The translations under genes were made by a program, and so were the position numbers. The notes beneath the pieces are model-generated. The model made no database searches and was not told where the DNA came from. It was given only the letters and a program-made list of their open reading frames with translations. From Pseudomonas sessilinigenes (GTDB taxonomy: Bacteria; Pseudomonadota; Gammaproteobacteria; Pseudomonadales; Pseudomonadaceae), in the NCBI RefSeq assembly GCF_003850565.1, contig NZ_CP027706.1:4464001-4528000 (forward strand): DNA of 64,000 bases, given 5' to 3'. Shown here one piece after another: positions 32,722-42,577 of this stretch. How positions within the stretch are numbered: the first letter of the stretch is position 1; each line of letters opens with the position of its first letter.

Positions 32722-34050
32722 TTACGATAGCAGCGAGCCACGCAGTGAGTGAGGCTGCGCCGAGTCGATGTGGACATCGGCGAACTGGCCGATCAGCTTG
32801 GGATCATCGCAGCGGAAGTTGACGATTCGATTGTTCTCGGTCCGCCCCTGCAGTTCACCCGGGTCCTTCTTCGAGTAGTCGGTTACCAGGATGCGCTGGG
32901 TGGAGCCGACCATCTGTCGGCTGATTTCAAACCCCTGCTGGTTCAGTCGGTGCTGCAAGGCATTGAGGCGCTCTTTCTTCAGTGCCTCGGGAGTATCGTC
33001 CGCCAGGTCGGCGGCCGGAGTCCCCGGGCGCTGGCTGTAGACGAAGGAGTAGGAAAAATCGAAGCCCACATCTTCGATGAGCTTCATGGTCTGCTGGAAG
33101 TCCTTCTCGGTCTCGCCGGGGAAGCCGACGATGAAGTCCGAGCTGATGCAGATCCCCGGTACCGCAGCGCGCAGCTTGCGCAACTTGGACTTGTACTCCA
33201 GGGCGGTATGGTTGCGTTTCATCGCCGCCAGGATACGGTCGGAGCCCGACTGGACCGGCAGGTGCAGGTGTTTCACCAGTTCCGGCACTTCGGCGTGGGC
33301 CTGGATCAGGCTGTCGGAGAACTCCAGGGGGTGCGAGGTGGTGTAGCGGATCCGCTCGATGCCATCGACGGCGGCCACCACGCGGATCAGTTCGGCCAGG
33401 TCCGCTGTACGCCCTTCATGGGTCTGGCCGCGGTAGCCATTGACGTTCTGGCCCAGCAGGGTGACCTCGCGGACGCCGTTTTCCGCCAGGTGGATGATCT
33501 CGGCGATCACGTCGTCGAAGGGCCGGCTGACTTCCTCGCCACGGGTGTAGGGCACCACGCAGAAGGTGCAGTATTTGCTGCAACCTTCCATCACCGAGAC
33601 ATAGGCACTGGGGCCGTCGATCCGTGGCTCGGGCAAGTGGTCGAACTTCTCGATCTCAGGGAACGAGACATCCACCTGCGGTAGCTTGGTGACGCGGGCG
33701 ATATCGATCATTTCCGGCAGGCGGTGCAGGGTCTGTGGGCCGAAGACCACGTCAACGTACGGCGCCCGATCGCGAATGGCCGCGCCTTCCTGGCTGGCTA
33801 CGCACCCGCCCACGGCGATCACCATTTCCGGGTTGGCCAGTTTCAGCTCGCGCCAACGCCCCAGTTGGGAGTAGACCCGGTCCTGGGCGCGTTCGCGGAT
33901 GGAGCAGGTGTTGAGCAGGATGACGTCCGCGTCTTCGGCGCGAGCCGTGACTTCCAGGGCCTGGTGTTCACCCAGCAGATCCACCATGCGCGAGCTGTCG
34001 TACTCGTTCATCTGGCAACCGTGGGTTTCGATGTAAAGCTTCTTGGCCAT
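32722..34050 (-). CDS. miaB: tRNA-2-methylthio-N6-isopentenyladenosine synthase
   Basis: A 442-residue radical-SAM methylthiotransferase modifying A37 of tRNAs. N-terminal cluster cysteines Cys12, Cys49, Cys83; radical-SAM cysteines Cys157, Cys161, Cys164 (CSKYCTFC); a C-terminal TRAM domain. It leads the miaB-ybeZ-ybeY-corC-lnt series, with a gap of 188 bases before ybeZ in which no gene was seen. Confidence 0.96.
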   Translation of the reverse strand: MAKKLYIETHGCQMNEYDSSRMVDLLGEHQALEVTARAEDADVILLNTCSIRERAQDRVYSQLGRWRELKLANPEMVIAVGGCVASQEGAAIRDRAPYVDVVFGPQTLHRLPEMIDIARVTKLPQVDVSFPEIEKFDHLPEPRIDGPSAYVSVMEGCSKYCTFCVVPYTRGEEVSRPFDDVIAEIIHLAENGVREVTLLGQNVNGYRGQTHEGRTADLAELIRVVAAVDGIERIRYTTSHPLEFSDSLIQAHAEVPELVKHLHLPVQSGSDRILAAMKRNHTALEYKSKLRKLRAAVPGICISSDFIVGFPGETEKDFQQTMKLIEDVGFDFSYSFVYSQRPGTPAADLADDTPEALKKERLNALQHRLNQQGFEISRQMVGSTQRILVTDYSKKDPGELQGRTENNRIVNFRCDDPKLIGQFADVHIDSAQPHSLRGSLLS

Positions 34051-34183
34051 GGACGGGTCATCACGTGATTCAAAGAACCGCGCATTATAGGGGCCATGCC
34101 TACAGGTTCCTAGGGTTGTGCATCGGGTAGCTATGCTATAGTTCGCGCCCCTTTTTTATCCCCCGATGTACTACCGGCCAACC

Positions 34184-34510
34184 ATGACCAAACGCGAAGC
34201 TCCAATCTACAAGGTGATTTTCCTCAACCAGGGCCAGGTGTTCGAGATGTACGCCAAGCAGATCTATCAGAGCGATCTGTGGGGCTTCCTGGAGGTTGAG
34301 GAGTTCGTCTTTGGCGAGCGTACGCAGGTGGTGGTCGATCCCAGCGAAGAGAAGCTCAAGGCGCAGTTCGAAGGCGTGGTGCGCAGTTTCGTGCCGATGC
34401 ATTCGATCGTGCGTATCGACGAAGTGGAGCGCCTGGGTACGCCAAAGATCAGTGAAGCCCGGGGCGTGAGCAACGTCATGCCATTCCCGATGCCGATGCC
34501 CGAGAAGTAA
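34184..34510 (+). CDS. DUF1820 family protein
   Basis: A 108-residue protein starting MTKREAPIYKVIFLNQG, typical of the DUF1820 family of gammaproteobacteria. It has a central FGERTQVVVDPSEEKL segment and a Met/Pro-rich tail (MPFPMPMPEK). No function is known. An ATG at 34166 is possible, but homologues start near 34184. It is divergent from miaB. Confidence 0.85.
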   Translation: MTKREAPIYKVIFLNQGQVFEMYAKQIYQSDLWGFLEVEEFVFGERTQVVVDPSEEKLKAQFEGVVRSFVPMHSIVRIDEVERLGTPKISEARGVSNVMPFPMPMPEK

Positions 34511-34575
34511 CGTCGTTCGATAGCGCTTGCGCAAGCGCCTGTCTTTCTTTGCCGGCCAATGGCTGGCAAGGGTTG

Positions 34576-35130
34576 TCAGGGCAGGGGGGAGAAGGGCGAA
34601 CGCCCATCGGCGCTCTGCAGTTCGAGCAGGTATTTGCGAAAGATCTGACCCAATACCTGGGTGGCGACTTCCAGCTCGTCGCGCTGCATGTGCTCGGCGA
34701 CTTCATCGGCAGTATCCAGGGCATCCTCGGCGCCATTGACTGCCGCCATCTTCAAGACGATGTAGGCCTGGACGTTGTTGGCCGGTACGCCTTCGCCATG
34801 GAAGAACATGGTGCCCAGCTTGAACTGTGCCTGGGCGTGGCCTTGCAGCGAGGCTTTCTCGAAGTAGCTCAGGGCCTGGTTGAGGTCGCGCGGCGTGGCT
34901 TTGCCTTCGTAGTAGAACTCGCCCAGCTCGTATTGCGCCTGTGCATCCCCTTCATCGGCGGCTTTCTGGCACGCAGCGAGCGCCTCGGCTTGTTCCTGGG
35001 CCTGGGGATCGAGAGTGCAGCGCCCCAGCGCAGGGATCAACAACGAGTTGCCGCCTGCTTGTGCATGCGCGAGCAGGGGTTGAAGGAGCAACAGGCAGCC
35101 CAGTGTCAGGGCGCGGCCGGTGCGGTTCAT
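34576..35130 (-). CDS. Periplasmic Sel1-repeat (TPR-like) protein
   Basis: A 184-residue protein with a signal peptide (about 1-25, ending AHAQA) and two to three Sel1-like repeats (AQAQYELGEFYYEG, AQAQFKLGTMFFHGEG). Such repeats usually mediate protein contacts in the envelope. The start at 35130 places the signal sequence at the N terminus. Function unknown; stands alone between DUF1820 and hemL. Confidence 0.8.
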   Translation of the reverse strand: MNRTGRALTLGCLLLLQPLLAHAQAGGNSLLIPALGRCTLDPQAQEQAEALAACQKAADEGDAQAQYELGEFYYEGKATPRDLNQALSYFEKASLQGHAQAQFKLGTMFFHGEGVPANNVQAYIVLKMAAVNGAEDALDTADEVAEHMQRDELEVATQVLGQIFRKYLLELQSADGRSPFSPLP

Positions 35131-35311
35131 GGGAATCGACTTACCTCTGAGGGGCGCGCGGCCCAGCGTGGGGCCCAATAAGCGCGCATTATGAAATAAG
35201 CAGGGCCCACCTTACAAAGTCTTTACTCGTTTTTCTGCTGCATGGGCGTGATATCTGCTGGTTTGTCCAGCATATCCCGGATTGACCGGGGCAATGCCTG
35301 TGTAAAGGCAG

Positions 35312-35343
35312 CGACGGGCACAGTCGATGGCTGCGCCCGCCGG
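35312..35343 (-). terminator. Probable hemL terminator
   Basis: Imperfect 12-bp stem (CGACGGGCACAG / CTGCGCCCGCCG, two mismatches) just past the hemL stop on the reverse strand, followed by a short U-containing stretch (UGCCUUUACA). The remainder of the 220-base gap to the Sel1 gene shows nothing else. Confidence 0.45.
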
Positions 35344-35350
35344 CTAGCGC

Positions 35351-36634
35351 TTACTTGAGCGCGGCAAATGCGCGTTCCGCGGCATCCAGGGTCAGCTTCA
35401 GCTCGGTCTCGCCGTGGGCAATCGAGGTGAAGCCGGCTTCGAAGGCGCTTGGCGCCAGGTACACGCCACCTTCGAGCATCAGGTGGAAGAAACGCTTGAA
35501 CAGATCGGCGTCGCTGGCCATCACATCGTCGAAGGTGACGATGTCGTCAGCGCCGCTGAAGTACAGGCCGAACATGCCGCCTGCCTGGGTGGTGACGAAC
35601 GGGATGCCGGCGGCATCGGCGCGTTGTTGCAGGCCTTCGAGCAGGCGGCTGGTGTAGTCGCTCAGCTCGGCGTGGAAGCCCGGGCGGCTGATCAGTTTCA
35701 GCGTGGTCAGGCCGGCGGCCATGGCCAGTGGGTTACCCGACAGGGTGCCGGCCTGGTAGACCGGGCCCAGTGGGGCGATGCAACCCATGATCTCGCGCTT
35801 GCCACCGAAGCAGCCTACCGGCATGCCACCGCCGACGATCTTGCCGAAGGTCGACAGGTCGGGGGTGATGCCGTAGTGGCCCTGGGCGCCACCGAGCGCG
35901 ACGCGAAAACCGGTCATCACTTCGTCGAAGATCAGCACCACGCCGTGTTTGTCGCACTGCTCGCGCAGGCCTTCGAGGAAGCCTGGCGCGGGTGGTACGC
36001 AGTTCATGTTGCCAGCCACTGGCTCGACGATGATGCAGGCCACGGTCTGGCCGACTTCGGCGAGGGTCTTCTCGACGGCGGCGATGTCGTTGAACGGCAG
36101 GGTCAGGGTGTGCTTGGCGAAGTCGGCCGGTACCCCGGCCGAGCTTGGTACGCCCTGGGTCAGCAGGCCGGAGCCGGCCTTGACCAGCAGGCTATCGGAG
36201 TGACCGTGGTAGCAGCCTTCGAACTTGATGATGGCGTCGCGGCCGGTGTAGCCACGGGCCAGGCGAATGGCGCTCATGGTGGCCTCGGTGCCCGAGCTGA
36301 CCATGCGCACCATCTCCATGGACGGCACGATGGAGCACACCAGGTCGGCCATCTCGGTCTCCATGGCGGTCGGCGCGCCGTAGGACAGGCCGTGCACCAG
36401 CTGCTCGCGAACGGCGTCCAGCACTTGCGGGTGGCTGTGGCCGAGGATCATCGGGCCCCAGGAGCCGACGTAGTCGACATAGCGCTTGTCATCTTCGTCG
36501 GTGACGTAGGCACCTTCGGCGTGCTTGAAGAACAGCGGGGTGCCACCCACGCTGCGAAAAGCGCGGACCGGCGAGTTGACGCCACCGGGGATGTGTTTCT
36601 GGGCGTTGGCGAACAATGTTTCGGAACGAGACAT
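35351..36634 (-). CDS. hemL: Glutamate-1-semialdehyde 2,1-aminomutase
   Basis: A 427-residue PLP enzyme producing 5-aminolevulinate for haem synthesis. The PLP Lys is Lys265 in TFGKIVGGG, with [16 protein letters not shown] and [10 protein letters not shown] as further motifs. The start is the Met before [10 protein letters not shown]. It is the last gene of the reverse thiD-thiE-hemL group. Confidence 0.97.
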   Translation of the reverse strand: MSRSETLFANAQKHIPGGVNSPVRAFRSVGGTPLFFKHAEGAYVTDEDDKRYVDYVGSWGPMILGHSHPQVLDAVREQLVHGLSYGAPTAMETEMADLVCSIVPSMEMVRMVSSGTEATMSAIRLARGYTGRDAIIKFEGCYHGHSDSLLVKAGSGLLTQGVPSSAGVPADFAKHTLTLPFNDIAAVEKTLAEVGQTVACIIVEPVAGNMNCVPPAPGFLEGLREQCDKHGVVLIFDEVMTGFRVALGGAQGHYGITPDLSTFGKIVGGGMPVGCFGGKREIMGCIAPLGPVYQAGTLSGNPLAMAAGLTTLKLISRPGFHAELSDYTSRLLEGLQQRADAAGIPFVTTQAGGMFGLYFSGADDIVTFDDVMASDADLFKRFFHLMLEGGVYLAPSAFEAGFTSIAHGETELKLTLDAAERAFAALK

Positions 36635-36654
36635 GGCAGGGCTCTCAAAAAGTT

Positions 36655-37278
36655 TCAAAGATCGAACAAGGCATTGAAGGCGCGGGCACGACGGGTCACC
36701 TGCTCGGCGCTGTCGGCGCCGAACAGCCCGTGGACCACGGCCAGCAGGTCGGCGCCATGGCTGACCAGCGGTGCGGCGTTATCCAGGGTGATGCCGCCGA
36801 TCGCGCAGATCGGCAGTTGCAGGCTGGCCCGGGCCTGGTCCAACAGCTCGAGGCTGGCAGCAGGTGCGCCCGGTTTGGTGGTGGAATTGAAGAAGCGGCC
36901 GAAGGCGACGTAACTGGCACCTTCGCTGGCCGCTTGCTCGGCCAGCTCCAACTGGCTGTGGCAGGTGGCGCCGATGATCGCCTGGCGTCCCAGCAGGGAC
37001 CGCGCCGGGGTCAGCGGGCCGTCGGTCTGGCCCAGGTGCACGCCGGCACCGATGCGCGCGGCCAGCTCGGCGTCATCGTTGATGATCAGGCGGGTCTTGT
37101 AGCGCTCGCAGAGGCCGAGCAGGGCCTCGGCCTCCCGCAGACGTCGGGCTTGATCGGTACTCTTGTCGCGATACTGCAACAGGGTGACGCCACCATCGAG
37201 CGCGGCCTCCACGTATTCCAGGAGCTTGCCAGCCATCAGCTGGCTGTCGGTGATGGCGTATAGACCACGTAGCTTCAT
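36655..37278 (-). CDS. thiE: Thiamine-phosphate synthase
   Basis: A 207-residue TIM-barrel enzyme joining HMP-PP with the thiazole phosphate. The motifs [36 protein letters not shown] and the phosphate-binding [10 protein letters not shown] are conserved. It follows thiD by 18 bases. Confidence 0.95.
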   Translation of the reverse strand: MKLRGLYAITDSQLMAGKLLEYVEAALDGGVTLLQYRDKSTDQARRLREAEALLGLCERYKTRLIINDDAELAARIGAGVHLGQTDGPLTPARSLLGRQAIIGATCHSQLELAEQAASEGASYVAFGRFFNSTTKPGAPAASLELLDQARASLQLPICAIGGITLDNAAPLVSHGADLLAVVHGLFGADSAEQVTRRARAFNALFDL

Positions 37279-37296
37279 TGGGCGGGCCTCAGGGCA

Positions 37297-38094
37297 TTAC
37301 GAGCAGAAATCCAATGGCAAGCGGCGCGGGACGAATTGACCGCGGCCCAGTTGTTCGGCGTCGCGCAGGGTACGCCAGGTGTAGTCCAGGGCTGTCTGTA
37401 CCGCGCTGGCCAGATGCTCGCCCTGGGCCAGGCGACCGGCGAGGGCGCTGGCCAGGGTACAACCGGAGCCGTGGTAGCTGCCGGGCAGGCGCTGGCAGGT
37501 ATAGGTTGCGCGCAGGCCGTCGCGGCCGTACAGGCGGTTGTGCACTTCGTGTTCGTCGCCGTGGCCGCCGGTGATCAGCAGGTACTTGATGTAGGGCAGG
37601 AGTTTTTCGGCGCATTGGTCGGCGGTGCCTTCGGGCAGTTCCGCCAGGATCCGGGCTTCAGGGAGGTTGGGGGTAGCAATGGTCGCCAGGGGCAACAAGC
37701 GCTCGCGCATGGCGTAGCCCACTTCATCCTTGCCCAGGCGGCCACCGCCGCCGGCGCGCAACACCGGATCGCAGACCAGTGGCAGGTGCGGGTGCGCCTG
37801 GAGCAGTTCGACCACGGTGTCGACCATCTCCAGGGAACCGAGCATGCCCAGCTTGACCGCGGCGACGGTGGAGTCGTTGAGCACGGCATTGGCCTGGGCC
37901 AATACCCACTCGCGATCCAGGACGCGGAAATCGCTGACGTTGACCGTGTCCTGCACGGTCAGGGCGGTGACAGCCGGAGCTGCATGACAACCCTGGGCCA
38001 GCAGGGCTTCGATATCTGCCTGCAAGCCGGCGCCGCCACTGGGGTCGTGGCCGGAGAGACAGAGGACAACGGGGCGGGAGCTATAGATATTCAT
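37297..38094 (-). CDS. thiD: Hydroxymethylpyrimidine/phosphomethylpyrimidine kinase
   Basis: A 265-residue ribokinase-fold kinase that phosphorylates HMP and HMP-P for thiamine synthesis. Motifs CLSGHDPSGGAGLQADI and GSYHGSGCTLASALAG (anion hole and catalytic base region) are present. The Met at 38094 (MNIYSSRP) is chosen over one seven codons upstream because it gives the usual length. It is divergent from ladS. No TPP riboswitch was recognised upstream. Confidence 0.95.
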   Translation of the reverse strand: MNIYSSRPVVLCLSGHDPSGGAGLQADIEALLAQGCHAAPAVTALTVQDTVNVSDFRVLDREWVLAQANAVLNDSTVAAVKLGMLGSLEMVDTVVELLQAHPHLPLVCDPVLRAGGGGRLGKDEVGYAMRERLLPLATIATPNLPEARILAELPEGTADQCAEKLLPYIKYLLITGGHGDEHEVHNRLYGRDGLRATYTCQRLPGSYHGSGCTLASALAGRLAQGEHLASAVQTALDYTWRTLRDAEQLGRGQFVPRRLPLDFCS

Positions 38095-38374
38095 GGGCGG
38101 CGAGCTTACCACCAAACGCTTTGGAGCGCGGTGCTTGGCGTGGCGCTGGCGATATGGATCACGATCCTGACCGATGCAACAGCTCTAGCTCGCGCGATTG
38201 CGCTGAAACGCCCGTCCTAGAGCCTTTAGCCTAAAATTTTCAATGGTGCTCAATGGCCATCAGCGGCTATGCTAGAGTGGATTCAAACCAATAACAGGTC
38301 ATGCTGGTTGACGTCTACTCAAAGGGATATGGGGGACTTCCTGACACAACCGGACAAGCCACGCCGGGGCTTTA

Positions 38375-40741
38375 ATGCGCTATTTGCTGATGTTGCTGTT
38401 GAGCTTGCCGATGCTGGCTGGTGCCGTCGAGTTCGACGAGTTCACTTCGCACCTGCCCCTGGGCCGAGTGATGCAAGTCTTGGAGGATGCCGGTGGCGAG
38501 GCCACGATCGCCGATGTCAGCTCAGGCCCCCTGGCCGCACTATTCAAGCCCCACGAAAAAGACACCCTCAATGCCGGCTATTCGCGTTCGGCGTTCTGGC
38601 TGAAGATCGATCTGGACTATCGCCCCGCGAACCCCGCAGCGCAACGCAGCTGGTTGCTGGAGCTGGCCTATCCGCCGCTGGATCGCCTGGACCTGTATCT
38701 TCCCGACGAAGCTGGCGGTTATCGCCTGGCCGGGCACACCGGCGATGCCTTGCCCTTCGACAGTCGGCAGATTCGCCAGAACAACTACCTGTTCCATCTG
38801 AATTTCTCGCCCCACGAACACAAGACCGTCTACCTGCGCCTGGCCAGTGAGGGGTCGATCCAGGCGCCGGTGAGCCTCTGGTCCAGCACCGCTTATCTCG
38901 AGGCACAGCCCATGCGGTTGTACGTGCTCGGGCTGATCTACGGGGTGTTGCTGGGCATGCTGGTATACAACCTGTTCATCTACCTCAGCGTCCGCGACAC
39001 CAGCTACCTCTACTACATCGTCTATATCGCTTCTTTCGGTCTCTACCAGTTATCGGTCAATGGTGCTGCGGTGGAGTACTTCTGGCCCGACAACCCCTGG
39101 TGGGCCAACGCCGCGACACCTTTCTTCATCGGTTCTGCCGGCCTGTTCGGCAGCCAGTTCGCCCGTAGTTTCCTGCAAACGGCCCGGCATAGCCCCTGGG
39201 TCGATCGTGTCTTGCTGGCGTTGATGGCCTTCGGGGCCGTGGTCATGGCCCTGTCGCTGATGACCAGCTATGCCCTGGCGCTGCGCCTGGCCACGACCCT
39301 GGCCCTGGTCTTCACCGTGGTGATCTATGTGGCGGGAATCGTCGCCTGGTGCCGTGGCTTGCGGGTGGCGCGCTACTTCATCATCGCCTGGTCGGCCTTC
39401 CTGTTCGGAGGCGTGATCAACACGCTGATGGTGCTGGGCTATCTGCCCAACGTATTCCTGACCATGTATGCCAGTCAGATCGGCTCGGCGATCGAGGTGG
39501 CACTGCTCTCCCTGGCCCTGGCCGACCGCATCAACTCGATGCGCGAGCAACAGGCCCAGACCCTGTTGGAGACCGGACAGAAACTGGAAGTGCTGAACCA
39601 GCAACTGGCCCACAGCAACCGGCTCAAGGATGAGTTCCTGGCCACCTTGACCCATGAACTGCGGACCCCGATGAACGGGGTCATCGGCTCCCTGGAGTTG
39701 ATGCAGACCCTGGAGTTGGACCCGGAGCTTGAGCAATACCAGCAGACCGCCGCCGGCTCTGCACGGGACATGATGCGCATGGTCAATGGCATTCTGACCC
39801 TGACCGAGCTGCAGGCCGGCAAGCTCACAGCCCAACTCCAGCCATTCAGCCTGCGCTCGCTGTTGAGCACCCTGCAGACCCAGTTCGGGGCCAGTGCCGC
39901 CAACAAGTCCCTGTCTTTCCAGGTCGACCTGGGTGCGAACATGCCTGACCGCCTCCTGGGAGACCGCTGCAAGCTCAGCCATTGCCTGGAGTGCCTGCTG
40001 GAAAACGCGGTCAAGTTCACCCCTAGCGGTGGCGTGACCTTGCGAGTGATCAGCAGGCCTGCACGGGCAGGTCGAGTGAGCCTGATCTTCGAGGTGGTCG
40101 ACAGCGGGATAGGTTTCGTCAATCTGGACGAGGCCACCTTGTACCAACGCTTCTTCCAGCTCGATGGCACCATGACCCGTGAGTACGGTGGCCTGGGCAT
40201 CGGCCTGGCGATCTGCCGGCAATTGGTGGAACTGCTGGGCGGGCAGTTGACCCATGAGTCCAGCCCTGGCCAGGGCAGTTGTTTCCGCCTGCATGTGGAG
40301 CTGGACTCCCAGGAGCCACTGGCTCGCGCTCCTGAGATTGCCCAGCGACGCCGCCCCCAGGATTGCACCGTGCTGCTGGTGGATGACAACGACGTCAATC
40401 AGTTGGTACTGCGAGGCATGCTGCTCAAGTTGGGGTACCGGGTGCGTACCGTTGCCGGGCCCACGGATGCCTTGCAGGCCCTGGGGCGCGAGGCTATCAG
40501 CGGGGTGCTGGTGGATGGCGATATCAGCACTGCCCAGCTGGGCGCATTTCGTCTTCAGGTCCAGGCGTTACCGGGTTATGCACACCTGCCGATTCTCTTG
40601 GCCTGTACGCCAGGCTCCGAGGGATGTGCCGCGGGCCCCGCCATCGATTACCTGGGCAAACCGGTGAAGTTCGAGGAGTTGCAGGCTGTGCTGGCCACAT
40701 GCGTATTGCGCGTGGAACAGGGCGAAAGCGCCGACATTTAG
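38375..40741 (+). CDS. ladS: LadS-type hybrid sensor histidine kinase (7TMR-DISM)
   Basis: A 788-residue protein: signal peptide (1-17), periplasmic 7TMR-DISMED2 domain (about 20-170), seven membrane segments (about 183-385), a coiled coil, a HisKA domain with His427 (THELRTP), a HATPase domain with Asn544 (ENAVKF) and DSGIGF / GGLGIGLAIC, and a receiver domain (about 665-775) with acceptor Asp714 and Lys762. In P. aeruginosa LadS promotes biofilm formation through the GacS/GacA/Rsm pathway; the same place beside thiD supports orthology. The receiver is unusual after Asp714 (GDISTAQ in place of the common xMPxMDG). No clear Shine-Dalgarno precedes the ATG. Confidence 0.9.
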   Translation: MRYLLMLLLSLPMLAGAVEFDEFTSHLPLGRVMQVLEDAGGEATIADVSSGPLAALFKPHEKDTLNAGYSRSAFWLKIDLDYRPANPAAQRSWLLELAYPPLDRLDLYLPDEAGGYRLAGHTGDALPFDSRQIRQNNYLFHLNFSPHEHKTVYLRLASEGSIQAPVSLWSSTAYLEAQPMRLYVLGLIYGVLLGMLVYNLFIYLSVRDTSYLYYIVYIASFGLYQLSVNGAAVEYFWPDNPWWANAATPFFIGSAGLFGSQFARSFLQTARHSPWVDRVLLALMAFGAVVMALSLMTSYALALRLATTLALVFTVVIYVAGIVAWCRGLRVARYFIIAWSAFLFGGVINTLMVLGYLPNVFLTMYASQIGSAIEVALLSLALADRINSMREQQAQTLLETGQKLEVLNQQLAHSNRLKDEFLATLTHELRTPMNGVIGSLELMQTLELDPELEQYQQTAAGSARDMMRMVNGILTLTELQAGKLTAQLQPFSLRSLLSTLQTQFGASAANKSLSFQVDLGANMPDRLLGDRCKLSHCLECLLENAVKFTPSGGVTLRVISRPARAGRVSLIFEVVDSGIGFVNLDEATLYQRFFQLDGTMTREYGGLGIGLAICRQLVELLGGQLTHESSPGQGSCFRLHVELDSQEPLARAPEIAQRRRPQDCTVLLVDDNDVNQLVLRGMLLKLGYRVRTVAGPTDALQALGREAISGVLVDGDISTAQLGAFRLQVQALPGYAHLPILLACTPGSEGCAAGPAIDYLGKPVKFEELQAVLATCVLRVEQGESADI

Positions 40742-40815
40742 GCGTATATGCCACTTTGTTCGGGCTGGGGTGGGTGCTTAACTGGGGGCTTGGCACACCC
40801 TGAAGGAGCCCTGTG

Positions 40816-42468
40816 ATGAACCTCCACCAGTTCGCTGAAACCCACGAAGTGACCAACCAGCCGCCTGCCCTGGATGGCGCCAACCTCTATCGGATCGACC
40901 TGCCGTTGCAGCAATGGATGCGCCGGTTCGATGCCGGCTGGGCCGAGTCCCGGGTCGAGGCCTACGGGGCCCTGGCGGGTGGTCCGTTGATGGAAGCGGG
41001 GTTCCTGGCCAACCAGAACAAGCCGGTGTTCAACAGCCATGATCGCTTCGGCCACCGGGTCGACCTGGTGGAGTTCCACCCGGCCTACCATCAGTTGATG
41101 CAGGCGGCGATCGAGGGCGGCCTCACGTCCTTGCCCTGGACCCATCCCCAGCCTGGCGCCCACGTAGCGCGGGCCGCCATGACCTACCTGCACAGCCAGG
41201 CCGAGGCCGGCAGCGGCTGCCCGCTGACCATGACCTTCGCCTGTGTACCGGCCTTGAAGCTACAGCCGGATATCGCCGAGCAGTGGTTGCCGAAGATCCT
41301 CGCCACCGAGTACGACCCGCGCAACGTCGGCATGCAGCACAAGGCCGGGTTGACCATCGGCATGGCCATGACCGAGAAACAGGGCGGCACCGATGTGCGC
41401 GCTAACACCACCCGGGCCTACCCGGTAGGGGCCACAGGGCCGGGGCAGGCCTATGAGCTGGTCGGGCACAAGTGGTTCTGCTCGGCGCCGATGTGCGATG
41501 CCTTCCTGACCCTGGCCCAGACCGACAAGGGCCTGACCTGTTTCCTGCTGCCGCGCCATCGCCCAGATGACAGTCGCAACCAGTTCTATATCCAGCGCCT
41601 GAAGAACAAGCTGGGCAACCAATCCAACGCTTCCAGCGAAGTGGAGTTTCGCGGCGCCCTGGCCTGGATGGTGGGAGAGGAGGGGCGAGGGGTGCCGACC
41701 ATCATCGAGATGGTGGCCATGACCCGCTTCGACTGCATGGTCGGTTCCAGCTCGCTGATGCGCCAGGCCCTGACCCAGGCCAGCCATCATTGTGCCCATC
41801 GCAGCGTCGGTGGCCGGGTGCTCGGCGAGCAGCGGCTGATGCAGAACGTGCTGGCCGACCTGGCCCTGGAGAGCGAGGCCGCCCTGGCCCTGAGCATGCG
41901 CATGGGCCGGGCCCTGGATCACCAGGACGATGCCCAGGAAGCGAAGTTCTCGCGCCTGGTGACGGCGGTGGGCAAGTACTGGATCTGCAAGCGGGCCCCG
42001 GCCATGATCAACGAAGCCGCCGAATGCATGGGCGGCGCCGGTTATGTCGAGGACAGCATCCTGCCGCGGCTGTACCGCGAGGCGCCGGTGAATTCCACCT
42101 GGGAAGGTTCCGGCAACGTCCAGTGCCTGGATGTGCTGCGGGCCCTGTCGAAGGAGCCAGGCGTGCTCGATGCATTGTTCGCCGAGTTGGGCGATGGCCA
42201 TGGCGACAAGCACCTGGCCGCCCATATCGCCGGGCTGAAGGCGGGTTTCAAGGACACCGATGACATCCAGTACCGCGCTCGCCAGCTGACCGAGGACATT
42301 GCCCTGGGCCTGCAGGCCAAGCTATTGCTGGAGGCCGGCAACCAGGTGGTCGCCGATGCCTTCATCGCCAGTCGCCTGGGTGGCCAGTCCGGGCGGGTCT
42401 ACGGCACCCTGCCGCGCGGGCTGGACGTAGCCGCCATCGTTGCCCGCTCCACTCCACAGGGCTTCTGA
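40816..42468 (+). CDS. AidB-like acyl-CoA dehydrogenase family protein
   Basis: A 550-residue flavoprotein with the long N-terminal domain and C-terminal extension of AidB. Motifs: TEKQGGTDVRANTT, ECMGGAGYVEDS with EAPVNSTWEGSGNV, and CLDVLRAL. E. coli AidB binds DNA and protects against alkylation; its enzymatic role is unsettled. The ATG at 40816 with GGAG upstream is preferred to the GTG at 40813. Confidence 0.85.
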   Translation: MNLHQFAETHEVTNQPPALDGANLYRIDLPLQQWMRRFDAGWAESRVEAYGALAGGPLMEAGFLANQNKPVFNSHDRFGHRVDLVEFHPAYHQLMQAAIEGGLTSLPWTHPQPGAHVARAAMTYLHSQAEAGSGCPLTMTFACVPALKLQPDIAEQWLPKILATEYDPRNVGMQHKAGLTIGMAMTEKQGGTDVRANTTRAYPVGATGPGQAYELVGHKWFCSAPMCDAFLTLAQTDKGLTCFLLPRHRPDDSRNQFYIQRLKNKLGNQSNASSEVEFRGALAWMVGEEGRGVPTIIEMVAMTRFDCMVGSSSLMRQALTQASHHCAHRSVGGRVLGEQRLMQNVLADLALESEAALALSMRMGRALDHQDDAQEAKFSRLVTAVGKYWICKRAPAMINEAAECMGGAGYVEDSILPRLYREAPVNSTWEGSGNVQCLDVLRALSKEPGVLDALFAELGDGHGDKHLAAHIAGLKAGFKDTDDIQYRARQLTEDIALGLQAKLLLEAGNQVVADAFIASRLGGQSGRVYGTLPRGLDVAAIVARSTPQGF

Positions 42469-42577
42469 GGCGTGGCCGGGGTCGGTTCGCCGGCCCCGAC
42501 TGTGATGCCACTGTTCCCGTGGGACGAGGTTGCAGGCAAGATGGATGCCTGCAAGATCAGAACACAGGGTGCTCATC

